Assembly: GCA_030833445.1 (NCBI GenBank)
Contig: JAURHD010000009.1
Location: 1-64,000 of the forward strand
DNA: 64,000 nt
From: Cephaloticoccus sp.
GTDB lineage: Bacteria; Verrucomicrobiota; Verrucomicrobiia; Opitutales; Opitutaceae
Reading direction: 5' to 3'
Shown: piece after piece, positions 45,142 to 54,431 of the stretch
Layout of the letters: each line of letters opens with the position of its first letter
How positions within the stretch are numbered: the stretch's first letter is position 1
The notes under the pieces: model-generated
Seen by the model: only the letters and a program-made list of their open reading frames with translations
Database searches by the model: none
What the model was told of the DNA's origin: nothing
Position numbers and translations under genes: made by a program

Positions 45142-46188
45142 GTGGATCTGCGTAAACATCTCCAAGCCGGCCATGTCATCCCGGCGCAACCACTGGCCTT
45201 GGATGACCAGCGTAAGTTCTCCGAGCGCCATCAGCGTGCGATCACCCGATATTACATGGCCTCCGGCGTCGGTGGTCTCGCGGTCGGCGTGCATTCCACG
45301 CAGTTCGAAATCCGCGAACCGCAACACGGTTTATTCAAACCGGTCTTGGAACTCGCCTCGCGCACCATCGATGAAGAGTTGGCCCGTGCGCCGCGCCCGT
45401 TTATCAAGATTGCTGGTTTGTGCGGACGCACCGAACAGGCCCTGAGTGAAGCGGAGACCGCCCTCGGCTACGGTTATCAAGCCGGCCTGCTAAGTCTCGG
45501 TGCTTACAAGAATGATACCGAGGAAGCCATGCTCGCGCATTGCGCCCGGGTCGCTGAGACGATTCCGGTGATTGGGTTTTATCTGCAACCTTCAGTGGGA
45601 GGTCGGTTGTTGGGTTACAGCTTCTGGCGTAAATTTGCCGAGATCCCCAATGTGATCGCGATCAAGATGGCACCGTTCAATCGTTATCAGACGATTGATG
45701 TAGTGCGGGCCGTGACCGAGAGTGGCCGGGATGATATCATTCTCTACACGGGTAATGATGATAACATCGTGGTCGATCTCTTCACGCCGTTTACCTTCGA
45801 CGTGCAGGGCAAATCGGTGACTCGGCGGATCGAAGGTGGCCTGCTCGGGCACTGGGGCGTTTGGACGCATGCTTCGGTAAAGCTGCTGGAGGAGATCAAG
45901 ACCGCGCGCAAGAGCAGCTCGATCGATGCGGCGTGGCTGGACAAGGCGATCGCCGTCACTGACATGAATGCGGCTTTGTTCGATTCGGCGAACAAGTTTG
46001 CCGGCTGTATCCCGGGCATCCTTGAGGTGCTTCGCCGCCAGGGACTCGTGCCATCGATCAACTGTCTGAATCCGCATGAAGTGCTGTCACCCGGGCAAGC
46101 CGAGGAACTGGACCGGGTCTGCCGCGCTTATCCTTCGCTGATTGACGACGCCTTTATTGCGGCGCACCGCGATTCGTGGTTGGCTTGA
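45142..46188 (+). CDS. Dihydrodipicolinate synthase/N-acetylneuraminate lyase family protein
   Basis: A 348-residue TIM-barrel aldolase. The Schiff-base lysine is Lys175 in VIAIKMAPF and the catalytic tyrosine Tyr147 in GFYLQPS, the same relative positions as in DapA/NanA. The N-terminal barrel strand GVGGLAVGVHSTQFEI lacks the usual GTTGE, so the substrate is not dihydrodipicolinate and more likely a keto-acid sugar. Starts with GTG directly after the epimerase gene (2-nt gap). Confidence 0.85.
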   Translation: MDLRKHLQAGHVIPAQPLALDDQRKFSERHQRAITRYYMASGVGGLAVGVHSTQFEIREPQHGLFKPVLELASRTIDEELARAPRPFIKIAGLCGRTEQALSEAETALGYGYQAGLLSLGAYKNDTEEAMLAHCARVAETIPVIGFYLQPSVGGRLLGYSFWRKFAEIPNVIAIKMAPFNRYQTIDVVRAVTESGRDDIILYTGNDDNIVVDLFTPFTFDVQGKSVTRRIEGGLLGHWGVWTHASVKLLEEIKTARKSSSIDAAWLDKAIAVTDMNAALFDSANKFAGCIPGILEVLRRQGLVPSINCLNPHEVLSPGQAEELDRVCRAYPSLIDDAFIAAHRDSWLA

Positions 46189-46192
46189 TTCC

Positions 46193-47347
46193 ATGAGCAC
46201 ACGCACCACCGATCTGCCGCAATCCTGCGAGGAGTTGCTGGCCCAGATGATTTCATTTGAAACGGTCAATCCAATGTTTGGCGGACCGGTCGGCGGCGAA
46301 GAAAAACTGGTGGGGCATTTGGAAAAGCTCGCGATGGCATGGGGACTGCAAACCCGGCGGATGCCAGTTTCGACCGGACGTGATAATCTATTCATCTCCG
46401 TGGTCGTTAATCCCGATGCCCCCTGGCTGCTATTCGAGAGCCATGTGGACACCGTGAGCACGGTCGGGATGACGGTGGATCCCTTGATGGTGAAAGTGGT
46501 GGAGGGCCGCGTCTATGGGCGAGGGGCCTGTGATACCAAGGGGTCGGGCGCGGCGATGTTTTGGGCTTTGCAAAATTACTCCCGGCAAGTGCATCAGCCG
46601 CATAATGTCGGGCTGATCTTTGCCTTGGATGAGGAAGCCCGCATGACGGGCGCGAAGGCCTTTGCCGCGAATGAGCTGAAGGAATTTTTACCCAACCTGC
46701 GCGGCATGATTGTGGGCGAACCTACGCTGATGCGACCGGTAGTCGCCACAAACGGAGTGATTCGTTGGAAGACGATTACGCGGGGACGGGCGGCACATTC
46801 GTCCATGCCGGCCAAAGGCGATTCTGCGATCACCAAGATGCTGCGCGTGGTGGATGCGCTCGAATCGCGTTATGTGCCATCGGTCACTAAAAAACATCCG
46901 ATGACCGGCTCGTCGGCCATGAGCGTGAATGTCATTCGCGGCGGCACCCAAGTGAATATTATCCCGGAATATTGTGAAATCGAATGCGACCGCCGCACGG
47001 TTCCGGGTGAGACCGAGGAACAGATTTGGGCGGAGCGTGACGCCGTGCTGACCGGTTTGGAGGTCGAGCACACGGCCCCCTATGTCGTGCCGGCGATGGG
47101 CGACGAATTGTCGCATGACTTCATGGCTGTGCTGCAGCCGATCTTAAAATCTCATAATCTGGATGCGAACGGGCGAGGGGAGCCCTATGTTACGGATGCC
47201 AGTCATTTCGGGGCCGTGGGTGCTCCAACGATTGTGATCGGCCCGGGCGATCTCGCCCAGGCTCACACCAAGGATGAATGGGTGACACAGGACCAACTCG
47301 CTCTTGCGGTTGAGGTTTACGGCGAAGTGATGGCGGCACCCCTTTGA
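46193..47347 (+). CDS. M20 family metallopeptidase (ArgE/DapE-like)
   Basis: A 384-residue zinc hydrolase: LLFESHVDTVSTVG with His84 and Asp86, GRGACDTKGSGAAM with Asp114, FALDEEAR with the catalytic/metal glutamates (147, 148) and GEPTLMRPVV. Members hydrolyse N-acyl amino compounds. It follows the lyase gene by 4 nt and precedes the epimerase gene by 3 nt. The start is set by the short gap and the motif position. Probable role is deacylation of an N-acyl intermediate. Confidence 0.87.
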   Translation: MSTRTTDLPQSCEELLAQMISFETVNPMFGGPVGGEEKLVGHLEKLAMAWGLQTRRMPVSTGRDNLFISVVVNPDAPWLLFESHVDTVSTVGMTVDPLMVKVVEGRVYGRGACDTKGSGAAMFWALQNYSRQVHQPHNVGLIFALDEEARMTGAKAFAANELKEFLPNLRGMIVGEPTLMRPVVATNGVIRWKTITRGRAAHSSMPAKGDSAITKMLRVVDALESRYVPSVTKKHPMTGSSAMSVNVIRGGTQVNIIPEYCEIECDRRTVPGETEEQIWAERDAVLTGLEVEHTAPYVVPAMGDELSHDFMAVLQPILKSHNLDANGRGEPYVTDASHFGAVGAPTIVIGPGDLAQAHTKDEWVTQDQLALAVEVYGEVMAAPL

Positions 47348-47350
47348 GTC

Positions 47351-48598
47351 ATGGCCCGGCCCACCCAGTCTGAATCCACGACTGCAATTAAGCAGGCCCT
47401 GGCTGCGGCCCGCCAAAGCAACGAAGTCGAACTGACGGCTTGGCTCCGACATCACCTACTCGAGCATGTGATGCCGTTTTGGGAACGTCATTCTACGGAT
47501 GAATTTGGCGGCATCGTAAACTGCCTGAGTGATACCGGTGAAGTGATGCTCACGGAAAAATGGCTGTGGAGCCAGTGGCGCGCGGTGTGGGTTTTCAGCC
47601 GGCTCTACAACACGATTGATCGCAATCCCAAGTGGCTGGAACGGGCACGGGGCATCGCGGAGTTTTGTCTCCAAAACGGTTGGCTCGAGCAGGAGCAAGG
47701 GTGGGCCTTGTTACTCGCTCAGGATGGCAAGATCCTGCGTCGGCACGAAAGTATCTATACCGATGGGTTCGCGGTTTACGGTTTGGCGGAACTCTTTCGG
47801 GCCACCAAGTCGCCACACTATCGTGAATGGGCCATTCGCACGGCAGATGCGGCCATGGCCAAAATCAAATCACCTTACGATCAACTTCCGCACTTTCCCT
47901 ATCCCATTCCTAGTGGCGCCAAGGTCCATGGCGTGCCGATGATCTGGTCGCAGGTTCTGGCCGATGCAGGCGAGCAGCTCGGCGAACCGCGGTATCTGGG
48001 AGCGGCGCGGAAATTTTCAGAGGAAATCTTCCGCGATTTCTATCAGGCAGAAATCGATCGTGTCGTGGAGTTTGTGCCGGAAAGCGGCGGGGTTTATCCG
48101 GGTCTGCAGGGAGCCGCAACGGTGCCGGGTCACGTGATTGAAGATATGTGGTTTCAATGGCATATTTTTCGGCAAACCGGCTGGAAGGATGCGCCGCGGG
48201 ACCTCGCGCTACGTTTGATTTTGCGCCATCTTGAATTGGGTTGGGATTCCAAGCATGGCGGCATTCTACTCGCAATTGATCGCGAGGGCCGCGACGAGGT
48301 CGGCTGGAAATTTGCCGACACCAAATTGTGGTGGCCACAGACCGAGGCCTTGTATGCGACCCTGCTCGGTTGGTGTGAAACGGGTGATTCCGCCTATTTC
48401 GATTGGTATGAGAAACTGTGGCAGCTTTGCCTCAATCACTACGTGGATTGGGATAATGGCGAATGGCGGCAGAAGCTGAATAATGATCTGACACCCATGA
48501 GAGGGGTCGTCGCCCTGCCGGTGAAAGATCCATTTCATCTGCCACGTGCATTGATCCTGCAAATCGAATTGCTTGAAGCGCGCCAGCGACAACAGTGA
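47351..48598 (+). CDS. AGE family (N-acylglucosamine 2-epimerase-like) sugar epimerase
   Basis: The 415-residue protein has an (alpha/alpha)6 barrel pattern: GGIVNCLSDTGEVMLTEKWLWSQWRAVWVFSRLYN, HESIYTDGFAVYGLAELFRAT, VIEDMWFQWHIFRQ and KLWWPQTEALYATLLGW, as in N-acylglucosamine 2-epimerase and cellobiose 2-epimerase. It interconverts sugars at C2. In the same operon lie an NAL-type lyase and a NagA-like deacetylase, which together resemble amino-sugar or nonulosonate degradation. Confidence 0.88.
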   Translation: MARPTQSESTTAIKQALAAARQSNEVELTAWLRHHLLEHVMPFWERHSTDEFGGIVNCLSDTGEVMLTEKWLWSQWRAVWVFSRLYNTIDRNPKWLERARGIAEFCLQNGWLEQEQGWALLLAQDGKILRRHESIYTDGFAVYGLAELFRATKSPHYREWAIRTADAAMAKIKSPYDQLPHFPYPIPSGAKVHGVPMIWSQVLADAGEQLGEPRYLGAARKFSEEIFRDFYQAEIDRVVEFVPESGGVYPGLQGAATVPGHVIEDMWFQWHIFRQTGWKDAPRDLALRLILRHLELGWDSKHGGILLAIDREGRDEVGWKFADTKLWWPQTEALYATLLGWCETGDSAYFDWYEKLWQLCLNHYVDWDNGEWRQKLNNDLTPMRGVVALPVKDPFHLPRALILQIELLEARQRQQ

Positions 48599-48608
48599 GT
48601 CCCTGCGC

Positions 48609-49691
48609 ATGAAACTCGGACTCGGCCTCTACCGTCACCAACTCAACGACGAACATTTTCGCTTTGCGGCCCAGGCGGGCTGCACAGCGCTGGTCATCCA
48701 CATGGTGGATTACTTCAACCAAGCCAAGGCCAACAAGGTCGGCGACCAACCTACCGGCGACCTCCACGGCTGGGGGCGGGCGGGGGACCCGGACCAACTT
48801 TGGGAGCAGGGCTTTCTCGAAGACGTCGTCAAGCGGGCCAAGGCCCACGGATTGGAAATCGCAGCGATTGAGAACTTCGATCCCGCCCACTGGCATGACG
48901 TATTGCTCGATGGTCCGCGCAAGGCGGAACAGTTGGAAAATATCAAGACCATGATTCGTCGCGTAGGCGCGGCGGGGATCCCATGCATCGGTTATAATTT
49001 CAGTCTGGCCGGGGTGGCCGGTCGCACCCGGGGAACCTATGCGCGCGGTCAAGCCGAGGCGGTGGGGATGGAAGGTCCGGTTGATGATCCGGTTCCCACC
49101 GGTTTGGTCTGGAACATGCAGGTGGCGGAGCAGCTCGGCCCCGGCACGATGCCGCCGTGCACGCATGATCAGCTGTGGGCGCGATTGAATGATTTTCTGA
49201 CTGCGGTGCTCCCGGTTGCCGAAGCTAGTGGGGTAACACTGGCAGCCCATCCCGACGATCCACCGATGCCGACGATCCGAGGCACCCCACGCTTGGTTTA
49301 TCAGCCGCAGCTATACCAGAAGCTGATTGATCTGGTGCCGAGCCCGTCGAACCAACTGGAGTATTGCCTTGGCTCACTCGCCGAGATGACCGAGGGCGAT
49401 ATTTACGACTGCACCGACAGCTATGCGGGGCAGGGGAAACTCGCCTATGTGCATTTTCGCAACGTCCGCGGCAAGGTGCCGCATTACAAGGAAACCTTTG
49501 TCGATGATGGTGAAATCGACATGCTCCAGATCGTGCGCATCCTGCACCGTAATCATTTCAAAGGAGTATTGATTCCCGATCATGCGCCCCAGATGACCTG
49601 CGACGCTCCATGGCATGCCGGCATGGCTTTTGCCCTCGGCTATATGCGCGCATTGCTCCAACAGGTAACCCGCGAAGCAAACCAAACATGA
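48609..49691 (+). CDS. UxuA-like (mannonate dehydratase family) TIM-barrel protein
   Basis: The 360-residue protein starts MKLGLGLYRHQLNDEHFRF, has a TIM barrel with GIPCIGYNFSLAGVAG, TLAAHPDDPPMPTIRG and VHFRNVRG, PDHAPQMTCDAPWHAGMAFALGYMRALL at the end, all found in UxuA-type mannonate dehydratases. UxuA makes 2-keto-3-deoxygluconate from mannonate with Mn/Fe. Its stop overlaps the next ATG by 4 nt (ATGA). The start 48609 begins the conserved sequence. Substrate could be a related aldonate. Confidence 0.83.
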   Translation: MKLGLGLYRHQLNDEHFRFAAQAGCTALVIHMVDYFNQAKANKVGDQPTGDLHGWGRAGDPDQLWEQGFLEDVVKRAKAHGLEIAAIENFDPAHWHDVLLDGPRKAEQLENIKTMIRRVGAAGIPCIGYNFSLAGVAGRTRGTYARGQAEAVGMEGPVDDPVPTGLVWNMQVAEQLGPGTMPPCTHDQLWARLNDFLTAVLPVAEASGVTLAAHPDDPPMPTIRGTPRLVYQPQLYQKLIDLVPSPSNQLEYCLGSLAEMTEGDIYDCTDSYAGQGKLAYVHFRNVRGKVPHYKETFVDDGEIDMLQIVRILHRNHFKGVLIPDHAPQMTCDAPWHAGMAFALGYMRALLQQVTREANQT

Positions 49692-50449
49692 CACCTACGC
49701 CCTTTTCACTTTCCGGCCGCACGGCCCTCATTACCGGTGGTGGCTCCGGTATTGGACTTGCCACGGCCAAATGTCTGGCGGCCTGCGGCGCAAAGGTGAT
49801 CTTGGCTGGTCGCCGTGAAAAAGAACTCAACGATGCGGTGGCTGAGATCGGCCGCTCAGCGGTGGCTCAAGTGATGGATGTGACTGATACGGCCTCATTG
49901 CCGGGGCTCGCTGAGTCACTCAAGGCTGCGCATGGTCCGATTGGGATTCTGATCAACAACGCTGGTATCAATGCCAAGAAGGCATTTGTCGATACGACGG
50001 AAGAAGATCTTCTCCGGATTTTTCAGACCAATGTGGTCGGCGGACTTGCCCTGACCCGAGCCTTGCATCCGCAGTTAAAAGCGAGCGGCACAGGCTCGGT
50101 GGTGTTTATCAGCTCAATGGCCGCGTTGTTTGGTATCCCATGGGTGTCGGCTTATTCGATTTCCAAGTCCGCCTTGACCGGTGCCGTGCGCACCCTCGCG
50201 ATAGAATTCGGGCCAGATAAAATCCGGGTGAATGCCGTGGCCCCGGGTTGGATTGACACGGCCATGTCGCGCAAGGCCTTCGAAAGTGATCCGCAGCGGA
50301 AGCAAAAAATATTGAGTCGCACCCCGCTGGGCGAACTCGGCGATACTTCCGATATTGGCTGGTCGGTGGCCTATCTTTGTTCACCCGCCGCCAAGTTTAT
50401 CACCGGAACCATTGTGCCAGTGGATGGTGGCGTGAGTATTGGATTCTGA
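49688..50449 (+). CDS. SDR family oxidoreductase
   Basis: A 253-residue classical SDR: ALITGGGSGIGLATAK, NNAGINAKKAFVD, VVFISSMAALFGIPWVSAYSISKSALTGAVR with Ser, Tyr and Lys, and FITGTIVPVDGGVSIGF at the end. In uronate pathways an SDR often reduces a keto acid near mannonate dehydratase, which matches its place directly after the UxuA-like gene. It overlaps that gene by 4 nt and ends 1 nt before the NagA-like start. Confidence 0.9.
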   Translation: MTPTPFSLSGRTALITGGGSGIGLATAKCLAACGAKVILAGRREKELNDAVAEIGRSAVAQVMDVTDTASLPGLAESLKAAHGPIGILINNAGINAKKAFVDTTEEDLLRIFQTNVVGGLALTRALHPQLKASGTGSVVFISSMAALFGIPWVSAYSISKSALTGAVRTLAIEFGPDKIRVNAVAPGWIDTAMSRKAFESDPQRKQKILSRTPLGELGDTSDIGWSVAYLCSPAAKFITGTIVPVDGGVSIGF

Positions 50450-50450
50450 A

Positions 50451-51380
50451 ATGAGTGCCGAACCTTACACGCAATTTTTCGATTTGCAGGTCAACGGTTT
50501 TGCCGGCGTGGACTTTCAACAACCCGGTATTGATCACGCAGCTTTGACCAAGGCCGTGGATGGTTTGTTGGCTCATCGGACCGACCGGATTCTCTTTACG
50601 CTCATTACGGATCGCATCGATTCGCTTTGCGCCAAGCTCGCCAACATTGAAAAGCTATGTGCCGCCGATCCGAAATTGCGCCGGATGATTGTGGGTTATC
50701 ACATCGAGGGTCCCTACATGAGCCCCAAGCCCGGTTACCACGGAGCGCATGATCCGGCTTTGATGAAGGCCCCCGACACAGCCGAGTTTGATCGGCTGCA
50801 AGACGCGGCCAACGGGAATATCCGCTTGATCACGCTCGCGCTGGAACAACCGAATTCGGCGGAGTTCATTCGGCACATTACGCAGCGGAATGTCGTGGCC
50901 TCGATCGGCCATTCGGAGGCAGACGATAAGCAGATTGACGAGGCGATTGCCGCCGGACTCACGATGTGCACGCACCTCGGCAACGGGATTCCGGTGCAGT
51001 TGCCCCGTCACGACAACGTGATGCAACGCCTGCTCGCGCGCGATGAACTTTATGCGGCGTTTATTCCCGACGGAATTCATATTCCCGGTTCCATTCTGCA
51101 GAATTTCGTGCGCGCCAAGCCGCGGGAGAAAGTGATTTTCACGACGGATTGCATGTCGGCGGCCGGGGCGGGGCAGGGCCGTTTTCGCATCGGCCGTTTC
51201 GAGGTGGATGTGGGGGCGGACGGTGTCGTGCGCGAGCCGGGAAAACCCAATTTCGCGGGCTCATCGCTGACGATGGACGCGAGTCTGATCAATATTCAAA
51301 AGTTCCTGGGTTGGTCGGAAGCCGAGGCTCGTGAGGCCAGCGGTGTCCGCGTGGCTCGCAGTTTGGGACTGGCGAAGTAG
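50451..51380 (+). CDS. nagA: N-acetylglucosamine-6-phosphate deacetylase-like amidohydrolase
   Basis: A 309-residue protein of the NagA family: FFDLQVNGFAGVDFQ, GYHIEGPYMSPKPGYHGAHD with Glu86, SIGHSEADDKQ with His154, THLGNGIP with His175 and IFTTDCMSAAGAG with Asp233, the catalytic residue. NagA removes acetyl from GlcNAc-6-P. It is shorter than E. coli NagA (382), lacking the first strand and some C-terminus. No kinase is present in the operon, so the phosphorylated substrate is doubtful. Confidence 0.78.
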   Translation: MSAEPYTQFFDLQVNGFAGVDFQQPGIDHAALTKAVDGLLAHRTDRILFTLITDRIDSLCAKLANIEKLCAADPKLRRMIVGYHIEGPYMSPKPGYHGAHDPALMKAPDTAEFDRLQDAANGNIRLITLALEQPNSAEFIRHITQRNVVASIGHSEADDKQIDEAIAAGLTMCTHLGNGIPVQLPRHDNVMQRLLARDELYAAFIPDGIHIPGSILQNFVRAKPREKVIFTTDCMSAAGAGQGRFRIGRFEVDVGADGVVREPGKPNFAGSSLTMDASLINIQKFLGWSEAEAREASGVRVARSLGLAK

Positions 51381-51430
51381 GGGCGAAAATTCGGCTAGAC
51401 GGGAGTCAGGTCCAACAGATATCGGCGGGA

Positions 51431-51450
51431 CTGCGCAATGCATTGCGCAG
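51431..51450. promoter_or_regulatory. Perfect 20-bp palindrome upstream of the symporter gene
   Basis: CTGCGCAATGCATTGCGCAG is its own reverse complement. It lies between the NagA-like gene and the symporter gene, 87 nt before the symporter start, and the LacI-type regulator is encoded downstream of that symporter, so it is a likely operator for autoregulation. Confidence 0.6.
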
Positions 51451-51536
51451 CAACCAGCTTTTGGTCATGCCTGCACTGGGCATGCTGCAATGGTGCCACC
51501 CGGTTCAATTCCCCCATTGATTCTGAGCCATAGGGC

Positions 51537-53297
51537 ATGGCGACTACCCCCACAATGACTATAGAATACTTCACGCTCGCGTGCTATTTTGGGCTCCTGA
51601 TTCTCATTGGCGGCATATTTGCCCGGTTTAACCGAAACTTAAGCGATTTCACGCGCGGCGGCGCCCAGTGTTCGTGGTGGCTGGTGGGCGTGAGTTCGTT
51701 GATGGCGGGAATCAGCGCATTCACGTTCACGGGTAACGGCTCGGCAGCCTATGATGCCGGTCCGACGTTTTTGATCATCTATTTGGCGAACATCCTTGGC
51801 TATGCGATCGGGGCCTTTTACCTAGCGCGGCGTTACCGGCAGTCGCGGGCTCTGACCTCGGCCGACGTGGTGCGCGCACGATTCGGTCCCGGCGTGGAAA
51901 AAATCTACATCGGCGTGAGCGTGCTGCAGGCGCCTTTTGGTGCGGCGGTGCAATTGTGGTCGCTGGCGGTGTTTGTGCACGCGGTGTTCGGATTGCCGTT
52001 GTTGCCGTTGATCGTGGTGATCGGATTAGTCACGATTTTTTATTCCGCTTCGGGTGGGATGTGGGGGGTGATGGCTACAGATGTGTTACAGGGCACAGTG
52101 TTGTTTGGCGTCACCTTGCTGGTGGCTGCACTCTCGTTGCATGCGGTCGGTGGCTGGGCGGGATTTTTCGAGCATTGGAGTGATCCGGCAGTGGCGGAGG
52201 ACTTTCGCTGGATTAAGGCGGAAGGTCAGTTTCCCCAAAATCGGTTTACGGGCCCATGGATGATCGTGGTGTTTATCATGCAACTGGTCGGGCAGATTCA
52301 CCTCGGTGCTTCGAGCAAGTTTTTGTCGGCCAAAGACGGACGCGAGGCATCAAAGGCGGCGGCATTTGCGATGGGGTTGATGGCGCTGGGCAGCGTGATT
52401 TGGTTCGTGCCGCCGATGGTTGCCCGTTTTATTTACGAACCCCTGGTGGGCGCGATCGCGATCAAGGACCCAGCGACGGCCGCCTATGCGGTGGCGGCGC
52501 GGGAGCTGCTGCCGAAGGGGCTGATGGGAGTGATGATCGCGGCCATGTTTTCCGCGACGATGAGCAGCATGGACATGGGGATGAACCATTTGACGGGCAT
52601 TATCGTGCGCAATTTGGTGCCGGGGCTCAGGTCACGACTTGGTTGGGCGCCCTTGAGCGAGCAGCGACAAGTGTGGTGGTGCCGTGGCATCACGACGTTG
52701 CTCGGGGTGCTTATCATCGGATTGAGCCTGATGCTCGCGCAGCAAAGCCGGTTCATCCTGTTTGACGCGTATTTGTTTTTTGCGTCGATCGTGAATTTTC
52801 CGGTGTTTCTGCCTTTGCTGGCCGGGATATTCATCCGGCATCTGCCTCGGTGGGGGTTTTTGTTCATGATGATGACAGCGGCTGTGCCTGGCATCGTCTC
52901 GTTGGCGCAGGAGCATTTGGGCGGCCCGGCGTGGACGATCCAGGAGCGGGGGGGCTGGGGATTGCTTTGTTTCATCGTGGCGTTGGTGATATGCTTGGTG
53001 ATGGCGCGAAGATCCCCGGCGGGGTATCGGGCGCGAGAGGATGAATTTTTTGCCACTATTAACCGGCCCGTCGATTTCGCCAAGGAGGTAGGCAAGGATC
53101 GCGATGCAGAGCAGGCCTCACTGATCGGTTGGGTGATTTGCGGCAGTGGCGCGTTGTTCTTGTTGTTCCTGATCCCTGGCAACCCGTTCGTGCAGCGACT
53201 GGCGATCGCGGCCTTGGCGACCTTCATCTGTGGGATCGGCGGGTTGCTCGTGTGGACGGCGCGACAGGCGCGCGCCCGCGGCGCCGCGGGGTCTTGA
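51537..53297 (+). CDS. Sodium:solute symporter (SSS family)
   Basis: A 586-residue membrane protein with about 13-14 hydrophobic segments. The SSS pattern is visible: GGAQCSWWLVGVSSLMAGISAFTFTGNG, AYDAGPTFLIIYLANILGYAIGAFYLA, LTSADVVRARFG, and MGLMALGSVIWFVPPMVARF and AAMFSATMSSMDMGMNH. These transporters import sugars or organic acids with sodium. The gene follows the catabolic operon and precedes the LacI regulator, consistent with uptake of the operon's substrate. Confidence 0.9.
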   Translation: MATTPTMTIEYFTLACYFGLLILIGGIFARFNRNLSDFTRGGAQCSWWLVGVSSLMAGISAFTFTGNGSAAYDAGPTFLIIYLANILGYAIGAFYLARRYRQSRALTSADVVRARFGPGVEKIYIGVSVLQAPFGAAVQLWSLAVFVHAVFGLPLLPLIVVIGLVTIFYSASGGMWGVMATDVLQGTVLFGVTLLVAALSLHAVGGWAGFFEHWSDPAVAEDFRWIKAEGQFPQNRFTGPWMIVVFIMQLVGQIHLGASSKFLSAKDGREASKAAAFAMGLMALGSVIWFVPPMVARFIYEPLVGAIAIKDPATAAYAVAARELLPKGLMGVMIAAMFSATMSSMDMGMNHLTGIIVRNLVPGLRSRLGWAPLSEQRQVWWCRGITTLLGVLIIGLSLMLAQQSRFILFDAYLFFASIVNFPVFLPLLAGIFIRHLPRWGFLFMMMTAAVPGIVSLAQEHLGGPAWTIQERGGWGLLCFIVALVICLVMARRSPAGYRAREDEFFATINRPVDFAKEVGKDRDAEQASLIGWVICGSGALFLLFLIPGNPFVQRLAIAALATFICGIGGLLVWTARQARARGAAGS

Positions 53298-53341
53298 GGA
53301 TGCTCTTGCCCTTGCAAACGACCCGGTCAGGCTCGTTTCCG

Positions 53342-54424
53342 ATGCATCGTGTGACCCTCAAGGCGGTGGCGCAAGCCGCGGGTGTAAACCCCTCGACCGC
53401 ATCGCTGGCATTGCGCAACTGCTCAAGGATATCGCAGGCGACCAGAGACCGTGTGATGGATGTGGCGCGGCGAATGGGGTATCGTCCGGATCCGGTGTTG
53501 GCGGCGCTCAATGCCTACCGGCTGGGTTTGCAAGCTCCGGTGGCGGGAGTGGCCACATTGGGTTGGCTGGAGATGCACCAAGGACCGCGACCGGCCTTTG
53601 TCTCCCGCTATCTTGCCGGGGCGAAAGGGCGGGCGCGGGAGTTGGGCTTTACGGTGGATGAGATCGCCTTGGACGGCACGCCGGTGGGGCAGCAGCGGGC
53701 GGCGCGCATCCTGCTCGCGCGGGGAATCCGCGGATTAATCATCCCGCCGGTCAGTCATGGCATGGTGTTGTCGGATTTTCCCTGGGATAAGTTCTCATCG
53801 GTTTCTTTCGGTTACTCACTGGCGAAACCTGAGCTCACGCGGGTGACCTTTGATCACGTGAGCGGCATGTCGCACCTGTTGATGGAATTGCAGTTGCTCG
53901 GCTACCGGCGCGTGGGACTGCATATCACGAATGACAGCGATGCGACGGAGCGCACCGGGCAGGTGCAGATCCCGCGTATCTTGGAGGGAGCATATCTGTC
54001 CGAATACCGTCGGTTATTCGGGCCGCCGCCGCCGGTTTTTTATCAAACCGGCGCCCAGGCCCGGCAGGCATACTTGCAATGGGTGAATAAGCAGGGGCTG
54101 GATGCCATTGTGCTGCACGGGAAGACGGGTCTCGAGGATGCATGCGCGAGCGGGCTGCGCATCCCCGAGGACATCGGGGTGGCCGTGAGTATTTTCAACC
54201 CCGAGGTGCCGTTCTTCGCGGGAATTGATCAGAACGATCACGCCGTGGGCCAGCAAGCGGTGGACACGCTCGATGGTTTGCTGCGGCACAATACCTGCGG
54301 CGAGCCGGTGAATCGGATACGCGTGCTCGTCTGCGGGCGTTGGCAATCGGGGGAATCCGTAACCTGGCAAAAGCAAACCCAGGAGCGGGCGCTTTTGCGC
54401 CGGGCCGCACCGGCACGGCGGTGA
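53342..54424 (+). CDS. LacI family transcriptional regulator
   Basis: A 360-residue regulator with a LacI HTH at the start: TLKAVAQAAGVNPSTASLALRNCSRI and the hinge YRPDPVLAAL, then a periplasmic-binding-like domain (about 75-350). The start at 53342 is the ATG just before the HTH, 44 nt after the symporter stop. The palindrome at 51431-51450 in front of the symporter is the best operator candidate. The effector is not known. Confidence 0.9.
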   Translation: MHRVTLKAVAQAAGVNPSTASLALRNCSRISQATRDRVMDVARRMGYRPDPVLAALNAYRLGLQAPVAGVATLGWLEMHQGPRPAFVSRYLAGAKGRARELGFTVDEIALDGTPVGQQRAARILLARGIRGLIIPPVSHGMVLSDFPWDKFSSVSFGYSLAKPELTRVTFDHVSGMSHLLMELQLLGYRRVGLHITNDSDATERTGQVQIPRILEGAYLSEYRRLFGPPPPVFYQTGAQARQAYLQWVNKQGLDAIVLHGKTGLEDACASGLRIPEDIGVAVSIFNPEVPFFAGIDQNDHAVGQQAVDTLDGLLRHNTCGEPVNRIRVLVCGRWQSGESVTWQKQTQERALLRRAAPARR

Positions 54425-54431
54425 AACCGGA

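Noticed and set aside
45592-46077. Minus-strand frame within the DapA-like gene
   Set aside because: Antisense to a gene with clear catalytic residues.
52484-53317. Minus-strand frame opposite the symporter
   Set aside because: Fully antisense to a multi-span membrane protein; composition typical of a shadow frame.
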